Positions 1 to 6,450 of a stretch of 64,000 nt of DNA are shown piece after piece (within the stretch, counting starts at the first letter, position 1; the number at the start of each line of letters is the position of its first letter). Made by a program: the position numbers and the translations under genes. Source of the DNA: Streptomyces sp. SAT1 (GTDB lineage Bacteria > Actinomycetota > Actinomycetes > Streptomycetales > Streptomycetaceae); NCBI RefSeq assembly GCF_001654495.1, contig NZ_CP015849.1:7171001-7235000 (forward strand), given 5' to 3'. The notes below the pieces were generated by a model. It did not search any database. It worked only from the letters and a program-made list of their open reading frames with translations, and was not told the DNA's origin.

Positions 1-918
1 GACGGCCTGCGCGCCCTCCACGGCGGCTACGGCAACAGCGACGCCTACCGCGACTTCCTGGCCGCCGTGGAGCGCCGCACCGGCGTCCGCTTCGTCGACC
101 TGCTCGTGCCCCCGCTCAACGAGCGCTCCGCCAACGCCGTACGCCGCCCCGTCACCACCCGCTGGTGGACCGGCGACCCGGACCCCACCCCCTACTACGG
201 GCCGCTCACCCGGCACGCCCGGTACCTCCCGCTGGACCGCATCAGTCTGCGCCGCGAGGGCCGGCGGATCGTCGCCGAGGCGGACGGCCGGCGCATCGTC
301 CCCGTCTACCACGCCACCCGCTCGCCCGCCCCGCCCTACGACACCCTCGTGCGGCTGCTGCTCGCCGCGAGCCATCCCGCCGCCTCCTATCTGCTGCGCC
401 TGGACACCCTGGACGCGGCGCTGCCCGACCGGCCCGTACTGCCGCGGCTGACCGCCGGGGACGACCTCGTGCTCGCCCCGGCCACCTGGCGCGTCGACCG
501 CGCGCGCCTGTGGCAGCCGGGCGACGACCCGCTCACCAAGGTCCGCACCCTCGCGCTGCTGCGGCGCACCGCCGGCCTGCCCCGGCACGCGTTCGTCCGC
601 ACCGCGCCCGGCGCGAAGCCCGTGCCCGTGGACCTCGCCTCGCTGACCGCGCTGCATCTCCTGGAGCGGCTGTGCGCCCAACAGGCGGGCGCCTTCCTGC
701 TGGTGGAGGAGATGCTCCCGGCCCCCGACGGCCTGCTGCTGCGCGACCCGGTGCACGGCGGCGCGGCCGTCGCCGCCCAGGTGCTGCTGCGGCTGCCGCA
801 CGACCTGAGCGCCGGCCGGCTCGCCGAGTCCGCCGCCCGCACACTCGCCGGCCACGACCGGCACGACGTCCCCGGCCCGCCCGCCAGGCGGTCCGCCGGG
901 GCGGCCATCACCCGATGA
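1..918 (+). CDS. Lantibiotic dehydratase, glutamylation (LanB N-type) domain, 3' part
   Basis: The frame is open from the first base of the window and ends at TGA, leaving the last 305 residues of a larger protein. The region LPRHAFVRTAPGAKPVPVDL followed by EEMLP and PDGLLLRDPVHGG matches the end of the Lant_dehydr_N domain. In the family this domain uses glutamyl-tRNA to glutamylate Ser and Thr of the precursor peptide before elimination to Dha and Dhb. A full-length LanB would continue into a SpaB_C elimination domain, but here the protein stops 16 bases before the precursor start. The enzyme is therefore probably one half of a split LanB, as in the SapT (spt) cluster. The elimination partner should lie outside the window to the left. 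The precursor and cyclase genes follow on the same strand. The family call is solid; the split-enzyme reading is inference. Confidence 0.85.
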   Translation, partial: DGLRALHGGYGNSDAYRDFLAAVERRTGVRFVDLLVPPLNERSANAVRRPVTTRWWTGDPDPTPYYGPLTRHARYLPLDRISLRREGRRIVAEADGRRIVPVYHATRSPAPPYDTLVRLLLAASHPAASYLLRLDTLDAALPDRPVLPRLTAGDDLVLAPATWRVDRARLWQPGDDPLTKVRTLALLRRTAGLPRHAFVRTAPGAKPVPVDLASLTALHLLERLCAQQAGAFLLVEEMLPAPDGLLLRDPVHGGAAVAAQVLLRLPHDLSAGRLAESAARTLAGHDRHDVPGPPARRSAGAAITR

Positions 919-934
919 GAGAAGGGAAAGTCCC

Positions 935-1090
935 ATGCCCCACACCGAACTCACCGAACTCGACGCCCTCATCAGCGACCTCGACGAGCGGATCAGCGAC
1001 AGCGACCTGCCGTCGGCCGCCGCCTCGACCGTCGGCTGCAGCGGCCTGTGCACGATCATCGTCTGTGCCACGGTCGTCATCTGTGCCTGA
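935..1090 (+). CDS. SapT-like class I lanthipeptide precursor peptide
   Basis: This 51-residue ORF starts at ATG behind the purine-rich site GAGAGAAGGGAAAG. The leader (residues 1-30) is acidic and carries ELDALISDLDERI. The core (about residues 31-51) is hydrophobic and contains GCSGLCTI and CATVVIC, with Cys at 35, 39, 44 and 50 and Ser/Thr at 31, 32, 36, 40 and 46. From memory, mature SapT of Streptomyces tendae has the same Cys and Thr spacing and differs at only about five of 21 positions. SapT is a surface-active morphogenetic lanthipeptide that helps aerial hyphae form. The gene sits between a LanB-type domain and LanC, so class I maturation with up to four (methyl)lanthionine rings is expected. 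The leader cleavage site near Ala30/Ser31 is a guess from the SapT alignment. Too short for ordinary ORF calling. Confidence 0.9.
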   Translation: MPHTELTELDALISDLDERISDSDLPSAAASTVGCSGLCTIIVCATVVICA

Positions 1091-1099
1091 CCGCACCCA

Positions 1100-1127
1100 G
1101 GAGCCGCCCGCCGAGGCGGGCGGCTCC
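1100..1127 (+). terminator. Attenuator-like hairpin between precursor gene and lanC
   Basis: A perfect 12-bp G/C stem (1100-1111 with 1116-1127) encloses a 4-base loop, ten bases after the precursor stop codon and 25 bases before the lanC start. There is no T-tract. Hairpins in this position are common after lanthipeptide precursor genes, where they let the abundant structural transcript end or be stabilised while some polymerase reads into the enzymes. That role is inferred here. Confidence 0.7.
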
Positions 1128-1152
1128 GCCCAGCACACCCGGAAGGAGCCCG

Positions 1153-2340
1153 ATGGCGTCCGAGACCCTCCCGCCGGTCACCGTCCGCGAGCAGGTGCGG
1201 GCCCACGCCGTCCGCTGTCTCGAGGAGTGGACCGCGGCGCCCGGCGGCACCGGGCACCCCTGCGACCCCGGGATCCCCGTACTGGCGGGGCTCGTCGCGG
1301 AGGACCCCCGCGACGGCGACACCGCCCGTGCCGCGGTGGCCGTCTGGGCACGCACCGCCGGACGGGGCCCGGCCCACCCCGCCCTGCACGACGGCGGCCT
1401 CGCCGGCACCCTCGTCGGACTGCGTCTGGGCGCCCGCCTCCACCCGGCCCTCGACCAGGTCGCCGACCGGCTCGCCGCGCATCTGGGCACCCGGCCGCCC
1501 GAGTACCGCACCCACGACGTCGCCTTCCCCGACTACGACCTGATCTCCGGCCCCGCCGGAACACTCCTCGCGCTGTGCGCGGGCCGGCCGCGGCCCGACG
1601 CGCTGCGCCCGCTCGCCGCCCACCTCGCGCTCCTGTGCGACGAGAACGAACTGCCCCGGCTGCGCGCCGGACAGTACGAGGGGCATCCCCATCTCGCCTG
1701 GACGCAGGGCCGGATCAACACCGGCATGGGGCACGGCGTCGCCGGTGTGGTCACGGCGCTCACCGCCGCCGTGCGCCGTCTCGCCCCGGACCCGGCGCTC
1801 ACCGCCGCGCTCACCCGGGCCGCCGCCTGGCTCGTCCGCCAAGCCCACGACGACGAACGCGGCATCCGCACCTGGCCGGAGGCCGGGCCCGACCCGTCGC
1901 CCACGCCCGCCGCCCGGCCCCGGCAGGCGTGGTGCTACGGCACACCGGGCGCGGCCTGGGCCCTGTGGGACGCCGGCGACGCCCTGGACGACCCGGTGAC
2001 CGCCGACTGGGCCCTGGCCGCCTTCCGCACACTCGCCGACCACTACGACGAGGACTTCCACCTCTTCGGCGGCACGCCCGCCGACCGCCTCGGCCTGTGC
2101 CACGGCGCCGCGGGCGTGCTGTGCGTCGCCGACGCCCTGTACCGGCACGCCGGGCTGCCCGCCGCCGGGGCGCTCGCGGAACGCCTCGTCCACCATCTGG
2201 CCGCCCGGCTGCCCGGCGTACCCCACGACGCGTGGCCGGCCGACCTGCTGGGCGGCCTGCCCGGCGTGCTGAGCGCCCTGCTCACCGCCACCGGCCCGGC
2301 CTCCTCCCGCGCCTGGCTGCCCTGCCTGGGCCTGCGCTGA
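1153..2340 (+). CDS. LanC-type lanthionine synthetase (cyclase)
   Basis: The product is 395 residues, starting at ATG behind GGAAGGAG at 1141-1148; a longer upstream frame starts inside the precursor gene and is unlikely. LanC motifs are present in order: GMGHGVAGV with His194, WCYGTPGA with Cys261, and LCHGAAGVL with Cys316 and His317. In characterised LanC proteins the two Cys and the His bind zinc and activate precursor Cys thiols for addition to Dha/Dhb, and the earlier His acts in catalysis. The length is normal for LanC. The enzyme should act in the cytoplasm on the SapT-like peptide encoded just upstream. No transporter or protease gene follows, since the next gene is on the other strand, so export functions must lie to the left of the window. 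Confidence 0.93.
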   Translation: MASETLPPVTVREQVRAHAVRCLEEWTAAPGGTGHPCDPGIPVLAGLVAEDPRDGDTARAAVAVWARTAGRGPAHPALHDGGLAGTLVGLRLGARLHPALDQVADRLAAHLGTRPPEYRTHDVAFPDYDLISGPAGTLLALCAGRPRPDALRPLAAHLALLCDENELPRLRAGQYEGHPHLAWTQGRINTGMGHGVAGVVTALTAAVRRLAPDPALTAALTRAAAWLVRQAHDDERGIRTWPEAGPDPSPTPAARPRQAWCYGTPGAAWALWDAGDALDDPVTADWALAAFRTLADHYDEDFHLFGGTPADRLGLCHGAAGVLCVADALYRHAGLPAAGALAERLVHHLAARLPGVPHDAWPADLLGGLPGVLSALLTATGPASSRAWLPCLGLR

Positions 2341-2350
2341 CCGCCCCGCG

Positions 2351-3157
2351 TCAGGCGTGCGGTCCGTCCGGCCGGGGCAGCGTGCCGCGGGGCGGCCGGG
2401 CCAGGTAGGCGGAGGGGGCGCGGCCCAGCAGCCCCCGGAAGGCCGCCGTGAACGCCGCGGGGTTCTCGTACCCGAGCGAGACCGCGACCCGTGTCACCGG
2501 GGTGCCCGCGGCCAGCGCGTGCACCGAGCGCAGGACGCACGCCCGCTGCCGCCACTGCGCGAAGCTCAGCCCGGTGCCGCGCCGGAAGAGCCGGCCCAGG
2601 GTGCGTTCGCTGATGTTCAGGGCCGCCGCCCAGCGGGCGGGCGGATCATGGATGTCCGGGGCCCGCAGGAACGCCTCGCACAGCCGCCGCAACCCGGGAT
2701 CGGTGGGCAGCGGCACATCGAGGGGGAGCGGGGTCACCGTCCGCAGCTCGTGCAGGATCAGTTCGACGACGGCCGCGTCCCGGCCGTGCGCCGGATAGCG
2801 CGGCTCCATGTCGACGGCCGCGAGGAGCAGCGCCCGCAGCAGTGCGGACACCTCCACCACCCGGCAGCGGTCCGGGAACCACGGCGCGGCCGCGGGCTCG
2901 ATGTACAGACTGCGGGTGCTGACCCCCGTCATCGTGACCTGGTGGCGCACCCGCGGCGGGACGAGGACCGCGCGGGCCGTGGGCACCGTCCAGGCGCCGT
3001 CGTCCGTCTCGACGTCCATCACCCCGGTGGCCGCGTACAGCACCTGGGCACGCCGGTGCTCGTGCCGGGGCAGCAGATGCCCGTAGGGGTAGTCGGTGCC
3101 GATGGCGAGCACCGCGCGGTCCAGGGCGTCCACCTCGTCGACGGGTACGTTGCGCAC
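2351..3157 (-). CDS. AraC-family transcriptional regulator with cupin sensor domain
   Basis: The product is 268 residues with a GTG start. An N-terminal AraC-type cupin (HLLPRHEHRRAQVLY, then a VPPRVRH segment, residues about 20-80) is followed by a C-terminal double helix-turn-helix. The second helix set contains VTRVAVSLGYENPAAFTAAFRGLLGRAPS (residues about 220-248), the usual AraC signature. The gene is divergent from the TauE-like permease that starts 92 bp away, an arrangement in which the regulator normally controls the adjacent exporter. It is convergent with lanC, and its stop lies 11 bases from the lanC stop, so I do not assign it to the lanthipeptide cluster. The ligand is unknown. 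Confidence 0.88.
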   Translation of the reverse strand: MRNVPVDEVDALDRAVLAIGTDYPYGHLLPRHEHRRAQVLYAATGVMDVETDDGAWTVPTARAVLVPPRVRHQVTMTGVSTRSLYIEPAAAPWFPDRCRVVEVSALLRALLLAAVDMEPRYPAHGRDAAVVELILHELRTVTPLPLDVPLPTDPGLRRLCEAFLRAPDIHDPPARWAAALNISERTLGRLFRRGTGLSFAQWRQRACVLRSVHALAAGTPVTRVAVSLGYENPAAFTAAFRGLLGRAPSAYLARPPRGTLPRPDGPHA

Positions 3158-3249
3158 CCGGCCACCCTACGCCGGGCTGTCGGCTGCGCGTAAGGATGTG
3201 GCGAACAGTCGATTGCCCGCCATGCCCGCCGCTCCGTAGCGTCGGCACG

Positions 3250-4077
3250 GTGTTCACCCTGTCTCTCTCGGCTCCCTCGTTCCTCGTCCTTCTCCTGTTC
3301 GGCTGTCTGACCGGTGTCACCACGGTGCTCTTCGGGTTCGGCGGCGGCTTCGTCACGGTCCCCGTCGTCCAAGGGGTCCTGAGCGCGACCGCGCGGGGCG
3401 GCTCCGCCGACGCCATGCACGTGGCGATCGCCACCTCGACGGCCGTCATGGTCGTCAACGCCGTCTCCGCGACCGCGGCCCAGCACCGGGCCGGGCGGAT
3501 CCGCCGGGAGTACGTGTGGCCGCTGGCCGCCTACGTCCTGCTCGGCGCCGTGCTCGGCTCCCTGGTGGCGACCCGGCTCGGCGACACCCTCCTGCATGTG
3601 CTGTTCGCCGTGTACCTGCTGGTCACCATCGCGGACAGCGTGCTGCGCAAGGGATTCCTCGCGGCCGGCGGCGACGGCGGGCCGCGCCCCCTGGGGCGGT
3701 TCACGACGACGCTCGGCGGGGTCGGCATCGGCACGGTCGCCGCGAGCCTCGGCGTCGGCGGCAGCGTCATGACGGTCCCGCTGCTGCGCCGCCGCGGACT
3801 GCCCATGGCCACCGCCACCGCGCTCGCCAACCCGCTCAGCGTCCCGGTCGCCCTCGCGGGCACCCTCGTCTACGCGCTGGCGCCCGCGGCCCCCGCGCAC
3901 ACCGGCCGCGTGGGCTACGTCGACCTCGTCGCGTGCGTCGCGCTGCTGTGCGGTTCGCTGCCCACCATCGCGGTGGCCAGGCGGCTCGGCGCCCGCGTCC
4001 CCGACCGGATCCACTCCGTCGCCTATGTCGCGCTGCTCGTCCTCGTGCTGGCCGTGACGGTGGCGGGCGGGCTGTGA
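3250..4077 (+). CDS. TauE/SafE-family membrane permease
   Basis: From the GTG at 3250 the product is 275 residues; an upstream ATG at 3196 lies in the promoter region between divergent genes and is less likely. The sequence has about eight hydrophobic segments, opening with LVLLLFGCLTGVTTVLFGFGGGF. The glycine-rich GFGGGFVTVP and the internal repeat-like GVGGSVMTVPLL are the two half-repeats typical of the TauE/SafE (DUF81) family, which exports sulfite, sulfoacetate and other organic anions. It is divergently paired with the AraC regulator. The substrate cannot be read from the sequence. Confidence 0.85.
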   Translation: MFTLSLSAPSFLVLLLFGCLTGVTTVLFGFGGGFVTVPVVQGVLSATARGGSADAMHVAIATSTAVMVVNAVSATAAQHRAGRIRREYVWPLAAYVLLGAVLGSLVATRLGDTLLHVLFAVYLLVTIADSVLRKGFLAAGGDGGPRPLGRFTTTLGGVGIGTVAASLGVGGSVMTVPLLRRRGLPMATATALANPLSVPVALAGTLVYALAPAAPAHTGRVGYVDLVACVALLCGSLPTIAVARRLGARVPDRIHSVAYVALLVLVLAVTVAGGL

Positions 4078-4090
4078 CGGTGCCGGAGCC

Positions 4091-4999
4091 TCACGCGCCG
4101 GAGGGTTCGCGGTGCGCGAGACAGCAGCGTACGAAGTCCCGCACCACCGGGTCCGCGTCGGCCGCCGGGGACCAGGCGACCCCGACCCGGGTCGGACTCA
4201 CCCCGTCGACCGGCCGGTAGACCACGCCGGGCCGGGCGTAGAAGCGCGCCGCCGACGCCGGGGCGAGGGCGACGCCGTACCCGTTGGCGATGGCGCTCAG
4301 CCAGTCGTCGGGCTGGTCGGTGACCGCGCCGATGCGCACCGGACGGCCCGCGCGCTCGTCCGACGCCAGCCACAGCTCCCGCCACGCGCCGGTGGAGGCG
4401 GGCGCGGCGACGAACGGCTCGTCCCACAGCTCCGCGAAGGCGATCCGCTCGCGCCCGGCCAGCGGATGCGCGGCGGGCAGCGCCACCCAGCGGGGCTCGG
4501 TCAGCAACTCCCGTGTGCGGAAGGCGTCCTGGCCGGGGAACGGCAGCCGCAGCAGCGCGGCGTCCACCTCGGCCTGGGCGAGACCCGCGGTCGGGTCGGA
4601 CCAGGACGCCTGGCGCATCTCGACCCGCCAGCCCGGCCTGCGGCGGCCGAGGTCGGCGATGATGGCGGGCGTGGCCTCGTTGGCGGCGCTGGCCAGGAAT
4701 CCGACGCGCAGCACCCGCCGCGCCCGGTCCGCGGTGCTCTTCGTCTGCCGCAGCGCCCGGTCCCAGGCCGCCAGCACGGCCGGTGCCTCCCGGGCCAGCT
4801 CCCGCCCCGGCGCGGTCAGGGTCATCCCCTCCCGGGAGCGCTCGAAGAGCGTGGTGCGCAGGACGGTCTCCAACTGCTTGATCTGCTTGGTGAGGGCGGG
4901 CTGCGACACGAACAGCCGCTGGGCGGCCCGGGTGAGCGTCCCTTCCTCGGCCACCGTCACGAACGTCCGCAGCAGCCGGGTGTCGATGTCCATGCCCAT
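4091..4999 (-). CDS. LysR-family transcriptional regulator
   Basis: The product is 302 residues. The N-terminus (LLRTFVTVAEEGTLTRAAQR, then LFVSQPALTKQIKQLE) is a classic LysR helix-turn-helix, followed by a periplasmic-binding-like effector domain. Two ATG codons, at 4999 and 4993, are possible starts and neither has a clear ribosome site, so the message may be leaderless. It is divergent from the DoxX-like gene, with 135 bp between them, and is probably its regulator and autoregulated, as usual for the family. The effector is unknown. Confidence 0.9.
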   Translation of the reverse strand: MGMDIDTRLLRTFVTVAEEGTLTRAAQRLFVSQPALTKQIKQLETVLRTTLFERSREGMTLTAPGRELAREAPAVLAAWDRALRQTKSTADRARRVLRVGFLASAANEATPAIIADLGRRRPGWRVEMRQASWSDPTAGLAQAEVDAALLRLPFPGQDAFRTRELLTEPRWVALPAAHPLAGRERIAFAELWDEPFVAAPASTGAWRELWLASDERAGRPVRIGAVTDQPDDWLSAIANGYGVALAPASAARFYARPGVVYRPVDGVSPTRVGVAWSPAADADPVVRDFVRCCLAHREPSGA

Positions 5000-5134
5000 A
5001 CGTTATAGACGCAGGTATTGGACGCAACCGGGGGCCGCGCACGACGCTGGACACGCCGACGGGACAGGGCCCGCGCCCCTCCGGTCCGCCCGTCGCGCCG
5101 ACCCGTCCACCGAGCCCGAACGGTTGCCCGAGCC

Positions 5135-5488
5135 ATGTCCCTCACGTATGCCGTCATCGCCGCCCTGACCATCGCCGCCAACGCCGGTGTCGCCGCCGCC
5201 GACCTCGCGGGGGCGCGGTTCGTCCGCGCCAACGCGGCCGAGGTCGGTGTGCGGCCGCCCTGGATCCCGGTGCTCGCCGCGCTCAAGGCCGCCGGAGCCC
5301 TCGGGCTGCTCGCCGGACTCCTGGGCCTGTGGCACCTGGACGTCGCGGCGGCGGGCGGTCTGGTGCTCTTCTACGCCGGGGCCGTCGCGGTGCACATCCG
5401 CACCCGGGTCGTGCACAACATCGCCTTCCCCGGTGCCTTCCTGGCGCTCGCGGCGGCGTGCTGCGCGCTCGCGGCGGCCACCGTCTGA
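5135..5488 (+). CDS. DoxX-like small membrane protein
   Basis: The product is 117 residues from the ATG at 5135. Four hydrophobic stretches cover most of the protein, including ALKAAGALGLLAGLLGLWHLD and GGLVLFYAGAVAVHIRTR, the pattern of the DoxX_2 family. These proteins are often paired with LysR, TetR or MarR regulators and oxidoreductases; their chemistry is poorly defined. The divergent LysR gene is the probable regulator. Confidence 0.75.
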   Translation: MSLTYAVIAALTIAANAGVAAADLAGARFVRANAAEVGVRPPWIPVLAALKAAGALGLLAGLLGLWHLDVAAAGGLVLFYAGAVAVHIRTRVVHNIAFPGAFLALAAACCALAAATV

Positions 5489-5537
5489 CACCCCGGTCGC
5501 GCAGTGGCGGGACCGCACCGCCGTCCTCGCGGGGCGG

Positions 5538-6284
5538 TCAGGCGATGCCGCCGTTGGCGAAGAGGACCTGGCCGTTGACCCAGCGGCCCGCACCGGCGAG
5601 GAAGGCCACCGCCGCCGCGATGTCCTCCGGGGTGCCCAGGCGCTCCAGCGGGGCGGCGGAGGCCAGCCGCTGGATCTGCTCCTCGCTCTTGCCGTCCAGG
5701 AAGAGCGGGGTGGCCGTGGGGCCGGGCGCGACCGCGTTGACGGTGACGTCCCGGCCGCGCAGCTCGCGGGCGAGAACCGCCGTCATCGCCTCCACCGCGC
5801 CCTTGGACGCGGCGTAGGCGGCGTAGCCGGGCCGGCTCAGACGGGTCACGGAGCTGGAGAAGTTGACGAGGGCGCCGCCGCGCCGCAGCCTGCGCGCGGC
5901 GAGCCGGGAGACGACGAAGGTGCCCCGGACGTTGACCCGGTGCATCCGGTCGAAGGCGTCGAGGTCCATGTCCGCCACCGGGCCCAGCAGCATGATCCCG
6001 GCCGTGTTGACCACGACGTCCACGCCGCCGAACCGCTCCTCGGCGGCGTCGAAGAGCGCGGTCATCTCCCCTTCGTCGGCGACGTCGCCCGGCAGGGCCA
6101 CGGCCGTTCCACCGTGGGCGGTGATCGCGTCCACCACCTCTCGCGCCCGCGCGGCGCCTCCCGCGTGGTGGACGGCGACGGCCATGCCCTCGGCGGCGAG
6201 CCGGCGCGCCACCGCTCGGCCGATACCGCCTGATCCTCCGGTCACCACGGCGACGCGGTCCGGTGTCCGGGTGTCGGTGCTCAT
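5538..6284 (-). CDS. Short-chain dehydrogenase/reductase (SDR), classical type
   Basis: The product is 248 residues, starting at ATG behind GGAGGGAG. It has the Rossmann glycine motif TGGSGGIG near the start, NTAG at about residue 91, and the catalytic YAAYAASKG (Tyr and Lys). The C-terminus has the VAPGPTATPLF loop and a WVNGQVLFANGGIA tail, as in FabG-like enzymes. It should be a cytoplasmic NAD(P)H-dependent oxidoreductase. The substrate is unknown. Upstream lie a 23-bp palindrome and a related partial copy that look like operators, but no regulator gene is adjacent. Confidence 0.88.
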   Translation of the reverse strand: MSTDTRTPDRVAVVTGGSGGIGRAVARRLAAEGMAVAVHHAGGAARAREVVDAITAHGGTAVALPGDVADEGEMTALFDAAEERFGGVDVVVNTAGIMLLGPVADMDLDAFDRMHRVNVRGTFVVSRLAARRLRRGGALVNFSSSVTRLSRPGYAAYAASKGAVEAMTAVLARELRGRDVTVNAVAPGPTATPLFLDGKSEEQIQRLASAAPLERLGTPEDIAAAVAFLAGAGRWVNGQVLFANGGIA

Positions 6285-6305
6285 CTCGGGCTCCCTCCGA
6301 ATATA

Positions 6306-6351
6306 TGGACTAGTTGTACATTAACTCTCATGTGGACTAGCTGTCCACATG
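6306..6351 (-). promoter_or_regulatory. Palindromic operator pair upstream of the SDR gene
   Basis: Positions 6329-6351 form CATGTGGAC-N5-GTCCACATG, a palindrome with perfect 9-bp arms. A degenerate copy, TGGACTAGTTGTACA, lies at 6306-6320, so TGGACTAG recurs with a 27-bp shift. The region is locally A/T-rich and lies 22-67 bp from the SDR start, where a promoter is expected. This geometry is typical of TetR or MarR operators. No candidate regulator is next to it. Confidence 0.6.
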
Positions 6352-6450
6352 GGAACGGGAGGGTGGCGGACACACGGAACGGCCGCCCGCTCCACCGGCT
6401 CGCGAGAGCGTGGAGCGGACGGCCGCCCGGGACGGGGGAGGGGGCGACGG

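Noticed and set aside
165..2408. Very long Arg/Pro/Ala-rich plus-strand frame over the lanthipeptide genes
   Set aside because: It overlaps three recognisable genes in another frame and has no family motif; high-GC composition alone keeps it open.
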